Shown here: piece after piece, positions 1 to 11,088 of the stretch | How the letters are laid out: each line of letters opens with the position of its first letter | How positions within the stretch are numbered: the stretch's first letter is position 1 | NCBI RefSeq assembly: GCF_013168275.1 | Contig: NZ_AP019547.1 | Location: 2,108,001 to 2,172,000 of the forward strand | Source: Candidatus Nitrotoga sp. AM1P | Lineage (GTDB): Bacteria; Pseudomonadota; Gammaproteobacteria; Burkholderiales; Gallionellaceae | Direction: 5' to 3' | DNA length: 64,000 nucleotides | The notes under the pieces: generated by a model | The model's input: only the letters and a program-made list of their open reading frames with translations | What the model was told of the DNA's origin: nothing | Database searches by the model: none | Translations under genes and position numbers: made by a program

Positions 1-59
1 CATAAGCAGAAATTTTAAGGCTCCCACTCAGCCTGTCAACCTAACAATTTCACAAGCTC

Positions 60-440
60 ATGAATTCGATAACGACAAAAACAAACTTGATTAAAAATGT
101 TGTCATTGTAGCGGCAATATTATTCGCTCTCTGCGCTCTTTATCTGTGGTTTGCTTTTACCTGGAGCTATTCAACTGGTGAGCGAGCTGGATATGTTCAA
201 AAGTTTTCAAAAACAGGATGGGTATGTAAAACATGGGAAGGTGAATTAAGCATGATGTCTCTTCCTGGCCAAGTCCCTGAAAAATTTCACTTCACGGTAA
301 GAAATAATACCGTTGCTGACAAGATCAATCAAAGTCTCGGTAAACAAATAGCGCTCAATTACGATCAATACAAAGGGCTTCCAACAAGTTGTTTTGGTAA
401 CACGGAGTTTTTTGTTTCCAATGTTAAAAATATAGAATAA
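60..440 (+). CDS. Small single-pass membrane protein, conserved hypothetical
   Basis: The 126-residue product has one hydrophobic segment at about residues 13-34, followed by a soluble tail with two cysteines (about residues 56 and 111). This suggests an N-in anchored protein with an extracytoplasmic domain. I recognise the general type (short GYVQKFS...GWVCKTWEGE proteins common in betaproteobacteria) but know no function. ATG start. It converges on metK. The 65 bases between the two stops hold no clear terminator. Confidence 0.7.
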   Translation: MNSITTKTNLIKNVVIVAAILFALCALYLWFAFTWSYSTGERAGYVQKFSKTGWVCKTWEGELSMMSLPGQVPEKFHFTVRNNTVADKINQSLGKQIALNYDQYKGLPTSCFGNTEFFVSNVKNIE

Positions 441-504
441 TATATTTTTCAATCATCCTTAGACCTGCGCTTGACGGAACCCTTTGTAATCAATTTGCAG
501 AGAT

Positions 505-1668
505 TTATAGTCCAGCCTCAGCTCGCAGGGCAGATGCCTTATCTGTTGCTTCCCAAGTAAACCCTGGTTCTTCGCGACCAAAGTGGCCATAAGCAGCAGT
601 ACTGGTATAAATCGGGCGCAATAAATCGAGCATTTGCACAATACCTTTTGGCCGCAGGTCAAAATGTTTTTTTACCAACTCTGCAATCTTTTCGTCAGAA
701 ATTTTTCCAGTGCCATAACTGGTGACCCACACACTGGTGGGCTGAGCCACGCCAATCGCGTAGGAAATCTGGATCAGGCATTTGCTGGCCAAACCAGCAG
801 CTACAATGTTCTTGGCGATATAGCGGCCAGCATAGGCCGCTGAACGATCCACTTTGGATGGATCCTTGCCGGAAAATGCACCCCCGCCATGCGGAGCAGA
901 ACCCCCATAGGTATCCACAATAATCTTGCGCCCAGTCAAGCCGCAATCACCTTGCGGGCCACCAATCACAAAACGGCCAGTGGGATTTACCAGATACTTA
1001 ATGTCACTTTTGATTAGTTCCTGTGGTAACACGGGCTTGATAATATCTTCAATTACGGCTTCACGAATGGTCTCTAACGACATTTCGGGAGAGTGCTGAG
1101 TAGATAACAATACCGTGTCAATGGAGTGTGGCTTGCCATCCTCATAACGGATAGTAACTTGTGCTTTAGCATCCGGACGCAACCAATTAAGACGGCCATC
1201 GCGGCGAAGTTGCGACTGACGCTCAACTACGCGGTGCGCCAGATAAATTGGCAGCGGCATCAACGTTGGAGTTTCATCGCAAGCGTAACCGAACATCAGA
1301 CCTTGATCCCCAGCACCCTGATCCATATACTCATGAGATGCGCGATCAACGCCTTGAGCGATGTCCGAACTTTGCTTGTCATAAGCAACAAGCACGGCAC
1401 AACCTTTGTAGTCTATGCCATATTCGGTATTATCATAGCCGATGCGCTTGATACAATCGCGCGCCACGTTGATATAGTCCACATTAGCGCTGGTCGTTAT
1501 TTCACCGGCAAGCACCACGAGGCCTGTGTTGACTAATGTCTCAGCGGCTACTCGCGCATAGGGGTCTTGCGCTAGAATAGCATCCAGAATGGAATCGGAA
1601 ATTTGATCCGCAACTTTGTCGGGGTGACCTTCAGACACTGATTCGGATGTAAACAGAAATTCACTCAT
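505..1668 (-). CDS. metK: S-adenosylmethionine synthetase
   Basis: MetK makes S-adenosylmethionine from methionine and ATP in the cytoplasm, releasing phosphate and pyrophosphate. The 387 residues match the usual length (about 384). Visible signatures are GHPDKVADQ near residue 14 (ATP and metal site), [12 protein letters not shown] near 118, and the glycine-rich [19 protein letters not shown] phosphate-binding loop near 262. It is divergent from the acyltransferase genes, with about 66 bases between the two starts. That gap is too short for a SAM riboswitch and none is visible. Confidence 0.98.
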   Translation of the reverse strand: MSEFLFTSESVSEGHPDKVADQISDSILDAILAQDPYARVAAETLVNTGLVVLAGEITTSANVDYINVARDCIKRIGYDNTEYGIDYKGCAVLVAYDKQSSDIAQGVDRASHEYMDQGAGDQGLMFGYACDETPTLMPLPIYLAHRVVERQSQLRRDGRLNWLRPDAKAQVTIRYEDGKPHSIDTVLLSTQHSPEMSLETIREAVIEDIIKPVLPQELIKSDIKYLVNPTGRFVIGGPQGDCGLTGRKIIVDTYGGSAPHGGGAFSGKDPSKVDRSAAYAGRYIAKNIVAAGLASKCLIQISYAIGVAQPTSVWVTSYGTGKISDEKIAELVKKHFDLRPKGIVQMLDLLRPIYTSTAAYGHFGREEPGFTWEATDKASALRAEAGL

Positions 1669-1734
1669 AGCGCTCCGTGATAATTGGTTGAGAAAGTAAT
1701 TGATTATAGCAATAACTCGGTTGTAATTACCCCC

Positions 1735-2619
1735 ATGATATCTTCCCTTGTAACCTGGTTATTCAATTTGGTAGCGCGTTTGCCGCTGAGTGTGTTACAC
1801 CGCCTAGGAGCCGTGGTGGGCAGATTGATTTATCGTCTGTCCGATAAGTATGCCGAACGAATGCGCGAAAATCTCGGCCATGCATGGAAAGGCCGTCCCC
1901 AAGGAGATTTTCGCAAGGTGTTAAACGCCAGCATAGTTGAAACGGGCAAGGGGGCGGCCGAATTGCTGTGGATTTGGTGCCGACCGCTAGCAGAGGTGAC
2001 CGCCAGCGTCAAAGCATGCTATGGCTGGGAGCATATCGAAGCGGCTCGTGCACGTGGCAAGGGAATAATTTTTTTAACGCCGCACTTAGGATGTTTCGAT
2101 GTATCAGCCCTATATGTCGCTGAACACATGCCACTCACCGTACTGTATCGCCCCCCTAAGTTAATTTGGCTAGAGCAGGTAATGCGTAACGGTCGCGAAC
2201 GAGCCCAATTACGGTTAGCGCGTACCGATGTGGGCGGGGTGCGCCAGCTATATAAAGCACTCAAGCGGGCTGAAGCAATCGGGCTTTTGCCAGATCAGGT
2301 GCCCGGCAATGGCGAGGGAGAATGGGCAGATTTTTTTGGGCGACCCGCCTATACCATGACATTGATTGGGCGCTTGGTGAAATCCAGCGGCGCTTCGGTA
2401 GTAATGACATCCGCCGAACGATTGGCGCATGGGTCGGGATATATCCTACGCTTCACGCCACTGAATTTCGTTGCTGATTTACCCATCAGCAGGCAAGTCA
2501 ATGCGGCACTGGAAGAATTGGTGCTCATAAATCCTGCACAATATTTGTGGAGCTACAATCGTTACAAGATTCCAGCAGGCATTAAGCCCGCCAGCACACA
2601 AGACGTAAATCCAATATGA
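1735..2619 (+). CDS. LpxL/HtrB-family lysophospholipid acyltransferase (first of two)
   Basis: Inner-membrane acyltransferase of the late lipid A (Kdo2-lipid IVA) acylation family. It has an N-terminal hydrophobic anchor and the catalytic HX4D motif as HLGCFD at about residue 117. I prefer the ATG at 1735 ([12 protein letters not shown], 294 residues), because the frame's earlier TTG start at 1684 adds a polar stretch ahead of the membrane anchor. The gene overlaps the next acyltransferase by 4 bases (ATGA), so the two are translationally coupled. Which acyl chain or position it serves cannot be told from sequence alone. Confidence 0.92.
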   Translation: MISSLVTWLFNLVARLPLSVLHRLGAVVGRLIYRLSDKYAERMRENLGHAWKGRPQGDFRKVLNASIVETGKGAAELLWIWCRPLAEVTASVKACYGWEHIEAARARGKGIIFLTPHLGCFDVSALYVAEHMPLTVLYRPPKLIWLEQVMRNGRERAQLRLARTDVGGVRQLYKALKRAEAIGLLPDQVPGNGEGEWADFFGRPAYTMTLIGRLVKSSGASVVMTSAERLAHGSGYILRFTPLNFVADLPISRQVNAALEELVLINPAQYLWSYNRYKIPAGIKPASTQDVNPI

Positions 2620-3488
2620 TGGTGCGTTTTGGTGTTTTTCTGCTGTGGCTACTCCATTTCCTTCCATACCGACTGCAAGCGTGGATCGGTAATATCCTGG
2701 GAACGCTGCTTTATCTGTTTTCAGCCAGGCGGCGTCGCGTAGCAAGCATCAATTTGCGTTTATGTTTCCCCGAATTGAACGAAGCACAGCGGTCGCAGCT
2801 GGTACAGAAAAATTTTAACGCCTTCGGTCGCAGCATTGTGGAACGGGGGATTTTATGGTGGTGCAGCCGCGAGCGCATCCAGAAGTTGATACGGGTTGAA
2901 GGGGTAGAGCATTTTCAAAATGCACTTGGTAATCCACTGATTTTGCTTACCGCACATTTTGCCGCTCTGGATGTCGGTGGGTCCTGGATTACCCAGCATA
3001 CAGATGGAGTTAGCGTGTACTCCAAACAAAAGAATACTTACATGCAAAACTTGGTGTTGCAGAAACGCGCACGTTTTGGCAAGCAATATTTATATGCGCG
3101 ACAAGCGGGCATGCGTCCGGTAGTAAAGTCATTACGCGAATGTCGGCCATTTTATTATTTTACGGACCAGGATTGGACCACCAAGGATGGTGTGTTCGTT
3201 CCATTCTTTGGCATACCCGCAGCTACGTTGGCGACTTTACCTCGCCTGGTATCAATGGCCAACGCAAAGGTGGTACCGTGTATCACGCGTATATTGCCGG
3301 ATTACAAGGGGTATGAGGTACGCTTCTATCCTGCGTGGGAAAACTATCCTACCCATGATTTGGTAGCTGACACCCGCCGCATCAACGAATTCATCGAACA
3401 GCGAGTGCGGGAAATGCCGGAACAATATTTCTGGCTGCACAGACGATTTAAAACTCGGCCCGAGGGCGAAGAAAGTTTTTACAAATGA
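2616..3488 (+). CDS. LpxL/HtrB-family lysophospholipid acyltransferase (second of two)
   Basis: Second late lipid A acyltransferase, 290 residues, with an N-terminal membrane segment and the HX4D catalytic motif as HFAALD near residue 113. It overlaps both neighbours by 4 bases (the upstream acyltransferase and ubiD downstream), so the three genes form one tight transcription unit. A pair of paralogues probably adds the two secondary acyl chains in turn, like LpxL and LpxM in enterics. That division of labour is inference. Confidence 0.92.
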   Translation: MMVRFGVFLLWLLHFLPYRLQAWIGNILGTLLYLFSARRRRVASINLRLCFPELNEAQRSQLVQKNFNAFGRSIVERGILWWCSRERIQKLIRVEGVEHFQNALGNPLILLTAHFAALDVGGSWITQHTDGVSVYSKQKNTYMQNLVLQKRARFGKQYLYARQAGMRPVVKSLRECRPFYYFTDQDWTTKDGVFVPFFGIPAATLATLPRLVSMANAKVVPCITRILPDYKGYEVRFYPAWENYPTHDLVADTRRINEFIEQRVREMPEQYFWLHRRFKTRPEGEESFYK

Positions 3489-4948
3489 AATATCGTGACT
3501 TGCGAGACTTTATCTCGCAATTAGAAAAACTGGGTGAACTCAAGCGCGTGATTACCTCAGTTTCTCCACATCTGGAGATGACGGAAATCTGCGATCGCGT
3601 GTTGCGCGCACAAGGTCCTGCTGTGCTGTTTGATAATCCTGCAGGACACAATATGCCGGTGCTGGCGAATTTGTTCGGCACACCACACCGCGTAGCATTG
3701 GGCATGGGCGAGGAAAGCGTAACGGCGTTGCGCGAAGTGGGTAAATTACTGGCGTACCTGAAAGAACCCGAGCCGCCCAAAGGTTTGAAAGACGCCTGGA
3801 ACAAATGGCCGATATTAAAGCAGGTATTAAATATGACGCCCAAGGTAGTTTCGAGCGCTGCCTGTCAGGAAATCGTATGGGAAGGCAGCGAAGTAGACCT
3901 GAGCAGGCTGCCAATACAAACTTGCTGGCCAGGAGATATCGCACCGCTGATTAGCTGGGGGCTGGTGGTTACCCGCGGCCCCAATAAACCGCGCCAGAAT
4001 CTTGGTATTTACCGCCAGCAGGTGATCGCACCCAACAAAGTCATTATGCGCTGGCTGGCGCATCGCGGAGGAGCGCTGGATTTTCAGGAGTGGTGCAAAA
4101 CGTATCCGGGCCAGCCGTTTCCACTGGCAGTGGTGATCGGTGCCGACCCGGCTACCATTTTGGGTGCGGTCACCCCAGTGCCGGACAGCTTGTCTGAATA
4201 TCAATTTGCCGGCTTGTTACGGGGATCGAAAACCGAATTGGTTAAATGTATTGGTAACAATTTGCAAGTGCCTGCCAGCGCCGAGATCGTGCTGGAAGGG
4301 ATAATTCACCCTCATGATATCGCGTTGGAAGGCCCATTCGGTGACCATACTGGTTATTACAATGAGCAGGAAAAATTTCCGGTATTCACCATTGAACGCA
4401 TTACCATGCGTCGCAATCCCATTTATCACTCCACCTATACCGGCAAACCGCCCGATGAACCGGCCATTTTGGGCGTGGCATTAAACGAAGTGTTCGTGCC
4501 ACTTCTACAAAAGCAGTTTCCCGAGATTTCGGATTTCTACCTGCCGCCGGAAGGCTGTTCTTATCGTTTGGCAATTGTATCCATGAAGAAGCAGTATCCA
4601 GGACATGCCAAGCGCGTGATGTTTGGCATCTGGTCCTATCTGCGCCAGTTCATGTACACCAAGTTCATCATCGTGGTGGATGACGACATCGATATCCGTA
4701 AATGGCAGGAAGTCATCTGGGCGATCACCACACGCGTCGATCCCGCACGCGACACACTGCTGGTGGACCACACGCCCATTGATTATCTGGACTTCGCCAG
4801 TCCGGTATCCGGCCTGGGCAGCAAGATGGGGCTGGATGCGACCAACAAATGGCCGGGGGAAACGCAACGCGAATGGGGTACGCCCATTGCGATGGACGAC
4901 GCAACCAAACGCCGTGTAGATGCAATATGGGTGGAGCTGGGCTTGTAG
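3485..4948 (+). CDS. ubiD: UbiD family 4-hydroxy-3-polyprenylbenzoate decarboxylase
   Basis: Decarboxylates 4-hydroxy-3-polyprenylbenzoate in ubiquinone synthesis, using the prenylated FMN made by UbiX. The partner ubiX lies at 48150-48749. The 487-residue length matches the family. The N-terminus [20 protein letters not shown] and the central block with [11 protein letters not shown] (about residue 280) are typical; the latter contributes active-site acidic residues. It overlaps the acyltransferase stop by 4 bases and is convergent with the oxidoreductase gene 9 bases away. Confidence 0.97.
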   Translation: MKYRDLRDFISQLEKLGELKRVITSVSPHLEMTEICDRVLRAQGPAVLFDNPAGHNMPVLANLFGTPHRVALGMGEESVTALREVGKLLAYLKEPEPPKGLKDAWNKWPILKQVLNMTPKVVSSAACQEIVWEGSEVDLSRLPIQTCWPGDIAPLISWGLVVTRGPNKPRQNLGIYRQQVIAPNKVIMRWLAHRGGALDFQEWCKTYPGQPFPLAVVIGADPATILGAVTPVPDSLSEYQFAGLLRGSKTELVKCIGNNLQVPASAEIVLEGIIHPHDIALEGPFGDHTGYYNEQEKFPVFTIERITMRRNPIYHSTYTGKPPDEPAILGVALNEVFVPLLQKQFPEISDFYLPPEGCSYRLAIVSMKKQYPGHAKRVMFGIWSYLRQFMYTKFIIVVDDDIDIRKWQEVIWAITTRVDPARDTLLVDHTPIDYLDFASPVSGLGSKMGLDATNKWPGETQREWGTPIAMDDATKRRVDAIWVELGL

Positions 4949-4957
4949 GTGCCCGTA

Positions 4958-5959
4958 TTAATCCATCACCAGCACGATCTTGCCCGTGACGCCGCCTTGT
5001 TCAATGAGGCGATGTGCTTGGGCAACATCTTCCAATGGCAACATCCTATTCACCAGCACGCCGAGTTTACCCGTTTCAATTAGCTGCGCGCCCTGTTCCA
5101 GAATTTTGCGCTGACGAATACGCTCATCATGCAAATGCATAATTTGCGGCGTGAGCATAAGCTCGTAACACAACGACAGATTGCGCAGTCGCGCCAGTTG
5201 GGTGTCAGCCAGTGACAGCGGCGTGGACAGCAAGCTGACTATTTTTCCGCCAATGCGCGCTGCATTCAACGAGCGCAGGAAAACCTCGCCACCTACCGTG
5301 TCAAAGACCACCTCCACACCCTTACCAGCTGTCCAGACAAGCGCTTCCTGCACGAAATCCTGCTCGCGGTAGTTAATGATTTTTTCTGCACCGAGACCCT
5401 GCACCAGCCCGGCTTTCTTGTCATCGCTTACGGTTACCGCGACATGCGCGCCCAGATGGCGGGCGAGTTGCACGGCGATATGCCCGCCACCCCCCGCCGC
5501 GGCATGGATGAGGATCGTTTGGTTGGCTTGCAGATTAACGCGTTCGATTAGCGCTTCCCACACGGTGATCAGTACCAGTGGTAACGCAGCACTCTCATGC
5601 AAGCTGAGGTTGGCTGGTTTGAAAGCGCAGTAGTCTTCATGCACGTTGGTATATTCGGCATAACAGCCGGGCTCGTCGCCGATGCCACCGTTGCAGAAGT
5701 AGACCGCGTCACCGACCGTAAAACGTGTCACGGCCGTGCCAATGACATCTACGACACCGGCACCATCGCAACCCAGAATCGCGGGCAGTTTGTCGGGGTA
5801 ATAGGCTGGCTTGGTGCGCAGCTTGGTGTCCAGCGGATTGACGCCCGCGGCGGCCAGCTTGACCCGCACATGGTGTTCTGAGGGTAGTTTGGGTAGGGGA
5901 ATTTCACACGGTTGCAGCACATCGGGGCTGCCTGCGGCGGTCATTAAAATTGCTTTCAT
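4958..5959 (-). CDS. MDR-family NADPH:quinone oxidoreductase / zinc-type alcohol dehydrogenase-like protein
   Basis: A 333-residue medium-chain dehydrogenase/reductase. The N-terminal GroES-like half contains GVNPLDTKLR and LGCDGAGVV. A Rossmann NAD(P)-binding loop, AAAGGGGHIAVQLA, sits near residue 152. The cysteine/histidine ligands of true zinc alcohol dehydrogenases are not evident, which favours the quinone reductase (QOR) branch, reducing quinones or enones with NADPH. It is a single-gene unit, and the actual substrate is unknown. Confidence 0.85.
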   Translation of the reverse strand: MKAILMTAAGSPDVLQPCEIPLPKLPSEHHVRVKLAAAGVNPLDTKLRTKPAYYPDKLPAILGCDGAGVVDVIGTAVTRFTVGDAVYFCNGGIGDEPGCYAEYTNVHEDYCAFKPANLSLHESAALPLVLITVWEALIERVNLQANQTILIHAAAGGGGHIAVQLARHLGAHVAVTVSDDKKAGLVQGLGAEKIINYREQDFVQEALVWTAGKGVEVVFDTVGGEVFLRSLNAARIGGKIVSLLSTPLSLADTQLARLRNLSLCYELMLTPQIMHLHDERIRQRKILEQGAQLIETGKLGVLVNRMLPLEDVAQAHRLIEQGGVTGKIVLVMD

Positions 5960-6123
5960 TTACATAGCCAGGAATGAATAGTGAGCGGGGTAATCGGGCC
6001 GAAGCCGCAAATCTCTCAGACAAATCTCTCAGACAAGATCATTGCACATCAACCGCATAGTTGGAGCGACTTGAGAGAGGTGTGATATGTTAAACTTGCT
6101 TCATAAATTTAGCGAGTTTAACC

Positions 6124-7224
6124 ATGTCAGGAAATACTTTTGGTACTTTATTCTGCGTGACATCTTTCGGCGAATCGCATGGCGCTGCGATCGGTTGCGT
6201 GGTAGATGGTTGTCCGCCTGGGATGACATTAAGCACAGTAGACATTCAACGCGAACTGGATCGACGCAAGCCCGGCACTTCGCGCCACGTCACCCAAAGA
6301 CGCGAGTCAGACACGGTAGAAATTTTATCCGGCATCTTTGAAGGCAAGACCACTGGCACACCGATCGCGTTGTTGATCCGCAACGAAGACCAACGTAGTA
6401 AAGACTATGGCAACATCGCCGAAAGCTTTCGTCCCGGCCATGCCGATTATACTTATTGGCAGAAATACGGCATCCGCGACCATCGTGGTGGCGGGCGAGC
6501 GTCTGCGCGCGAGACCGCGGTGCGCGTAGCAGCTGGAGCGATTGCGAAAAAGTGGCTGAATGAGCGTTATGGTGTTGTGATACGTGGCTATTTATCGCAA
6601 TTGGGTGAAATAGTGGTGCCATTCAAGAGTTGGGATGAAGTCAACTGTAATCCCTTCTTTGTCGCCGATGACAGTTATGTTGAGCAGCTGGAAGCGTACA
6701 TGGATGCTTTGCGCAAATCCGGCGATTCCATCGGTGCAAAGCTCACGGTGGTAGCTGAACATATGCCTGTAGGCTGGGGCGAGCCGGTGTATGACCGTCT
6801 CGATGCCGAAATTGGCTACGCCATGATGAGCATTAATGCTGTAAAAGGAGTAGAGATTGGTGCCGGCTTCGCTTCAGTAACGCAGAAAGGCAGTGAGCAT
6901 GGTGACGAAATCACTCCGCAAGGTTTTTTATCCAACCACGCTGGCGGCATACTGGGCGGCATTTCCACCGGACAGGATATTGTGGCGCATGTCGCCATAA
7001 AACCCACTTCCAGCATCCGCCTGCCGCGTCGCTCCATCAATAAAACGGGTGAACCAACGCTCGTGGAAACCCATGGTCGCCACGACCCGTGCGTAGGCAT
7101 TCGCGCTACGCCCATCGCCGAGGCCATGCTGGCCTTGGTACTGATCGATCATGCTCTGCGCCATCGAGCTCAGAACGCAGACGTGGTATGCACCACGCCG
7201 AAAGTTCCGGGCAAGATTAACTAG
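6124..7224 (+). CDS. aroC: Chorismate synthase
   Basis: Last step of the shikimate pathway: converts 5-enolpyruvylshikimate-3-phosphate to chorismate and needs reduced FMN. The 366 residues are standard. Signatures include [18 protein letters not shown] near residue 15, the [14 protein letters not shown] block near 100, and [10 protein letters not shown] near 125. ATG at 6124. The upstream region holds a 13-base tandem duplication (6008-6033) of no obvious function. Confidence 0.98.
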   Translation: MSGNTFGTLFCVTSFGESHGAAIGCVVDGCPPGMTLSTVDIQRELDRRKPGTSRHVTQRRESDTVEILSGIFEGKTTGTPIALLIRNEDQRSKDYGNIAESFRPGHADYTYWQKYGIRDHRGGGRASARETAVRVAAGAIAKKWLNERYGVVIRGYLSQLGEIVVPFKSWDEVNCNPFFVADDSYVEQLEAYMDALRKSGDSIGAKLTVVAEHMPVGWGEPVYDRLDAEIGYAMMSINAVKGVEIGAGFASVTQKGSEHGDEITPQGFLSNHAGGILGGISTGQDIVAHVAIKPTSSIRLPRRSINKTGEPTLVETHGRHDPCVGIRATPIAEAMLALVLIDHALRHRAQNADVVCTTPKVPGKIN

Positions 7225-7260
7225 CATTCGAAATTCCATGTCACGCAACTATTTTGCCAT

Positions 7261-7374
7261 TTACCCGGCCGCGTTGTTGCTGACTTGATACGCTGCGTAG
7301 CGCGGTAACGCAAAACGTTCCAAATACCAGCCGGATGGCATGGCGTGACGTAATTTTTGTTCGGTATCTTCACT
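7261..7374 (-). pseudogene. C-terminal remnant of an unidentified gene, cut by the IS30-like element
   Basis: On the minus strand, 37 codons stay open and read like genuine protein (MPSGWYLERFALPRYAAYQV, then a few residues) before a TAA at 7261-7263. The frame begins exactly where the inverted-repeat element ends (7375), and no continuation is visible beyond the element's other end at 7583. The likeliest reading is the tail of a gene destroyed by the insertion or an associated deletion. Identity unknown. Confidence 0.4.
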
Positions 7375-7583
7375 GGCGGATTCAAGCTCGAAGTGCAACA
7401 CGGGTTGCATCAGGTGTTTTCATTGCTTTTTTAAGTTTGATCGATACTTCTGGCAGCATCAAGGGCAAGCACCACACGTGGCGCGGTTTAGCCACCCTTG
7501 ACTCCGCCAGAAGTACCAACCCCTTGGTCTTTATGCAATAAAGGTGAATTGACAATGTGTTGCACTTCGAACTTGAATCCGCC
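7375..7583. mobile_element. 209-bp non-autonomous element with IS30-type terminal inverted repeats
   Basis: The two 27-base ends, 7375-7401 and 7557-7583, are inverted copies that match at 26 of 27 positions. The core GATTCAAGCTCGAAGTGCAA resembles IS30-family ends as I remember them. The interior (about 155 bases) has no transposase-sized frame but holds a second, nested inverted repeat: 7446-7465 against 7495-7514, 17 of 20 matching, with 10 perfect base pairs at its base. No clear target duplication flanks it. It is either an internally deleted IS30 relative or a MITE. Confidence 0.7.
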
Positions 7584-7617
7584 CCACCTTAAAACCGCTT
7601 AAAAATTGAGAAATAAT

Positions 7618-7633
7618 GGTTTCACGTGAAACA
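7618..7633. promoter_or_regulatory. parS: parS centromere site (15/16 match), upstream of mnmG-rsmG-parAB
   Basis: The 16-mer GGTTTCACGTGAAACA differs from the consensus parS TGTTTCACGTGAAACA only in its first base. ParB binds such sites to load the partition complex. The site lies about 110 bases upstream of mnmG, in the operon that also encodes ParA and ParB. A second, perfect copy lies at 27370-27385 before gyrB, so the two sites bracket the origin. Confidence 0.9.
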
Positions 7634-7739
7634 ACTATTGGGAGGTTTTCTGTCTTCCTAACATTTTGATGTATGATGCGCCCCTCCGTTTCATCAAGCA
7701 AATTACCGTTTCTGTAACCAACCGATCAAGAACACAAAG

Positions 7740-9677
7740 ATGGATTTCCCGAAAAAATTCGATGTAATTGTTGTAGGTGGCGGTCACGCCGGGACAGAGG
7801 CTGCGCTCGCTAGCGCACGCATGGGTTGCACCACTTTGTTGCTCACACATAACATTGAAACGCTCGGGATAATGTCGTGCAATCCCTCCATTGGCGGCAT
7901 AGGCAAGGGGCATTTAGTCAAGGAAATCGATGCCTTGGGTGGCGTTATGGCGGCGGCGGCTGATGAGTCGAGCATCCAATTTCGCATCCTCAACTCCTCT
8001 AAAGGCCCAGCAGTACGCGCCACGCGCGCTCAGGCAGATCGACTACTATACAAGCAAGCCATTCGCAAGCGCTTAGAAAACACCCCTAACCTTTGGTTAT
8101 TTCAACAGGCGGTGGATGATTTACTGGTAGAAAATGGTAAGGTATGTGGGGTTTCTACCCAGCTGGGCTTACGTTTTGCTGCAAAAACCGTTGTACTGAC
8201 AACCGGGACTTTCCTTTCTGGCCTGATTCACATTGGGCAGACCAACTATCAGGCAGGTCGGGCGGGCGATCCCCCGTCTTTTAGTTTAGCGCAATGTTTG
8301 CGTGAACTTAAGTTACCGATGGGTCGACTGAAAACTGGCACGCCACCGCGCCTTGATGGGCGCAGTATTGATTATTCCGTGATGACCGAGCAACCTGGTG
8401 ATATGCCGGTGCCGGTATTCTCATTCATGGGACGGGTACAACAGCATCCGCAACAATTATCTTGCTGGATTACCCATACCAATCAACGCACGCACGATAT
8501 TATTCGCGGTGGGTTAGATCGTTCCCCCATGTTCACCGGAGTAATCGAGGGTGTGGGGCCACGCTATTGCCCGTCTATCGAAGACAAAATCACGCGCTTT
8601 GCCGACAAAGAGTCGCACCAGATTTTTTTGGAACCGGAGGGGTTGACTACTCACGAGATCTATCCAAACGGGATTTCCACCAGCTTGCCTTTCGATGTAC
8701 AGTTGGCGCTAGTGCGTTCCATAAAAGGCTTGGAGAATGCGCATATCACACGCCCTGGCTATGCAATTGAATATGATTATTTTGATCCGCGCGGTTTGAA
8801 GCATTCATTGGAAACCAAAGCTATCACTGACCTATTCTTTGCCGGCCAAATTAATGGCACCACAGGATACGAGGAAGCGGCCGCCCAAGGTTTACTGGCG
8901 GGCATTAATGCCGCATTGCGTGCGCTTGGCAAAGAAAGTTGGTGCCCGCGTCGCGATGAGGCCTATCTGGGCGTATTGGTCGATGACTTGATTACGCGTG
9001 GCGTGTCTGAGCCCTATCGTATGTTTACCAGTCGGGCCGAATATCGCCTTCAACTACGTGAAGATAATGCAGACCTGCGTTTAACAGAAATCGGTCGTAG
9101 TCTAGGTGTGGTAGATGATGCCCATTGGCAGGCATTTGAGTTGAAGCGTACTGCAATTACACGCGAACAAGAACGGCTGAAATCCATTTGGGTTAACCCC
9201 AAGTTGTTACCCCAGGAAGATGCAGAACGTGTGCTGGGCAAAGGGATCGAGCGCGAATATGCGCTATATGAGCTTTTACGCCGCCCCGATGTAAGCTATG
9301 CCAGCCTGATGACTTTACCCGGGGCGGGTGAACCGGTGACCGATGAAAAAGTGGCAGAGCAGGTGGAAATTCAAGCCAAATACCACGGCTACATCGAGCG
9401 ACAGCGCGATGAGATAGCTCGCAACGAGCATAATGAAAACATGCGGCTACCTGGAATAATGGACTATCGTACGGTGCTTGGCCTATCAATTGAAGCACAA
9501 CAAAAACTCAATCAACACATGCCAGAGACAGTAGGAGAAGCAGCCCGTATTTCCGGAATAACGCCAGCGGCGGTCTCCCTGTTATTGGTTCATCTGAAAC
9601 GCGGTTTTCAGAGTAATGTAATCACAACAGATATTAAAGATCCACCAGAAGGCGAGAAAGTGCAGCAAAGCGCGTGA
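7740..9677 (+). CDS. mnmG: tRNA uridine-5-carboxymethylaminomethyl modification enzyme MnmG (GidA)
   Basis: Works with MnmE (20632-21981) to install the carboxymethylaminomethyl group on the wobble uridine of certain tRNAs, using FAD and a methylene-folate carbon. The 645 residues are near the usual 630. The FAD-binding [19 protein letters not shown] lies at residues 11-29, with [20 protein letters not shown] shortly after, both family hallmarks. It overlaps rsmG by 4 bases (GTGA) and starts the mnmG-rsmG-parA-parB unit. Confidence 0.98.
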   Translation: MDFPKKFDVIVVGGGHAGTEAALASARMGCTTLLLTHNIETLGIMSCNPSIGGIGKGHLVKEIDALGGVMAAAADESSIQFRILNSSKGPAVRATRAQADRLLYKQAIRKRLENTPNLWLFQQAVDDLLVENGKVCGVSTQLGLRFAAKTVVLTTGTFLSGLIHIGQTNYQAGRAGDPPSFSLAQCLRELKLPMGRLKTGTPPRLDGRSIDYSVMTEQPGDMPVPVFSFMGRVQQHPQQLSCWITHTNQRTHDIIRGGLDRSPMFTGVIEGVGPRYCPSIEDKITRFADKESHQIFLEPEGLTTHEIYPNGISTSLPFDVQLALVRSIKGLENAHITRPGYAIEYDYFDPRGLKHSLETKAITDLFFAGQINGTTGYEEAAAQGLLAGINAALRALGKESWCPRRDEAYLGVLVDDLITRGVSEPYRMFTSRAEYRLQLREDNADLRLTEIGRSLGVVDDAHWQAFELKRTAITREQERLKSIWVNPKLLPQEDAERVLGKGIEREYALYELLRRPDVSYASLMTLPGAGEPVTDEKVAEQVEIQAKYHGYIERQRDEIARNEHNENMRLPGIMDYRTVLGLSIEAQQKLNQHMPETVGEAARISGITPAAVSLLLVHLKRGFQSNVITTDIKDPPEGEKVQQSA

Positions 9678-10294
9678 ATCAGGCCGATGAGCTGGTGCTA
9701 GGTATCACACAACTGGGGCTGGATGTTGCACCAGAAGTACAGCGCAAGCTGTTCAGTTATCTTGAAATGTTGCAGAAATGGAATCGGGTTTATAACCTGA
9801 CGGCCATTCGTCAGCCGGAACAGATGATAAGCGGACATTTACTGGACAGCCTTGCCGTGTTACCACATTTATGGCCTGGTCGTTGGCTAGACGTGGGTTG
9901 CGGTGCAGGTTTGCCCGGTATAATACTGGCGCTAATGCGCCCGGAATGGACATTCGCACTTCTGGATAGTAATAGCAAAAAAACTAGTTTTGTGCAGCAA
10001 GTGAAAATCGAACTGGAGCTACACAACGTAAACATTTACTGCACACGTGTTGAAGCTTGGCAGGCGGGGGAGAAATTCGACGGCATCATTTCCCGAGCTT
10101 TTGCAGAGACTGCAAAATTTGTTACGCTGACGCGTCATTTGCTGGATCAAAAAGGACGCTGGATCGCCATGAAAGGAGTTCCGCAACAGGAACTGGAACG
10201 GTTGCCGAACGATATCAGCGTGGAACAAATTATTCCGTTGCAGGTACCGGGGCTAGCCGCCGCGCGCTGCCTGATTATGTTGAAATCCACTTGA
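9674..10294 (+). CDS. rsmG: 16S rRNA (guanine-527-N7)-methyltransferase RsmG (GidB)
   Basis: Methylates G527 in 16S rRNA with SAM; loss in other bacteria gives low-level streptomycin resistance. The 206 residues are standard. The SAM-binding motif [14 protein letters not shown] sits near residue 73, and the N-terminal [12 protein letters not shown] block is typical. The GTG start lies inside the mnmG stop (4-base overlap), which implies coupled translation. parA begins 2 bases after its stop. Confidence 0.97.
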   Translation: MNQADELVLGITQLGLDVAPEVQRKLFSYLEMLQKWNRVYNLTAIRQPEQMISGHLLDSLAVLPHLWPGRWLDVGCGAGLPGIILALMRPEWTFALLDSNSKKTSFVQQVKIELELHNVNIYCTRVEAWQAGEKFDGIISRAFAETAKFVTLTRHLLDQKGRWIAMKGVPQQELERLPNDISVEQIIPLQVPGLAAARCLIMLKST

Positions 10295-10296
10295 AT

Positions 10297-11076
10297 ATGG
10301 CCAAAATACTAGCAATTACCAATCAAAAAGGGGGGGTGGGCAAAACAACCACATCAATTAATCTGGCTGCAAGTCTGGCGGCCGTTAAACAACGTGTATT
10401 GCTGATTGATCTTGACCCCCAAGGTAATGCCACTATGGGCAGCGGTATAAATAAGCGTGATCTGTCAGCAACCATTTACCACGTATTATTGGGAAGCAAA
10501 ACCTTACATGAAGTTCGTCTTCATTCGGAAGCCGGAAAATATGACGTGCTGCCAGCGAACCGTGACTTGGCTGGTGCCGAAATTGAACTTGTTGATTTGC
10601 CACAGCGTGAAATTCGGCTTAAAGAAGCTCTGCAAGCCGTGACGACTGAATATGATTATGCATTGATTGATTGTCCTCCCGCTTTAAATCTGCTTACCCT
10701 TAACGGACTGTGCGCAGCCCAGTCAGTCATGATTCCGGTGCAATGCGAATATTATGCCTTGGAAGGGCTTAGCGATTTGGTCAACACCATCCGAAAAGTG
10801 CGGGCAAACCTTAATCCGGATCTTGAAATTGAGGGTTTGCTGCGCACCATGTTCGATCCACGTAATACATTAGCTTTGCAGGTATCCGAACAATTGCAAC
10901 AACACTTTGGCGAGAAAGTTTATCGTACTATCATCCCCCGTAATGTGCGGTTGGCGGAAGCGCCCAGCTATGGTGTGCCGGTACTTCACCATGACAAACC
11001 TTCCAAAGGTGCGCAGGCCTATCTAGCTCTGGCAGGCGAATTGCTCAATAAGGCGGCGCAATCAGTACCGGCTTAA
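10297..11076 (+). CDS. parA: Chromosome partitioning ATPase ParA (Soj)
   Basis: A 259-residue Walker-type ATPase that moves ParB-parS complexes along the nucleoid. The deviant Walker A motif KGGVGKTTTS, with its signature first lysine, is at residues 11-20. Other blocks are DLDPQGNATMGSG and LIDCPPALNLLTLNGL. The frame stays open upstream of this ATG, inside rsmG, but MAKILAITNQ is the family's normal N-terminus. It sits 2 bases after rsmG and 12 before parB. Confidence 0.97.
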   Translation: MAKILAITNQKGGVGKTTTSINLAASLAAVKQRVLLIDLDPQGNATMGSGINKRDLSATIYHVLLGSKTLHEVRLHSEAGKYDVLPANRDLAGAEIELVDLPQREIRLKEALQAVTTEYDYALIDCPPALNLLTLNGLCAAQSVMIPVQCEYYALEGLSDLVNTIRKVRANLNPDLEIEGLLRTMFDPRNTLALQVSEQLQQHFGEKVYRTIIPRNVRLAEAPSYGVPVLHHDKPSKGAQAYLALAGELLNKAAQSVPA

Positions 11077-11088
11077 GAAGGAAATAAC

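Noticed and set aside
1669..1734. Possible SAM riboswitch before metK
   Set aside because: The divergent gap is only about 66 bases and shows no aptamer-like structure.
6008..6033. 13-base tandem repeat (CAAATCTCTCAGA twice) upstream of aroC
   Set aside because: A simple two-copy duplication with no further structure; the CTCTCAG word recalls glycine riboswitches, but no aptamer is present.
7335..7541. 68-codon plus-strand frame
   Set aside because: It lies within the IS30-like element and its flank and shows no transposase motif.
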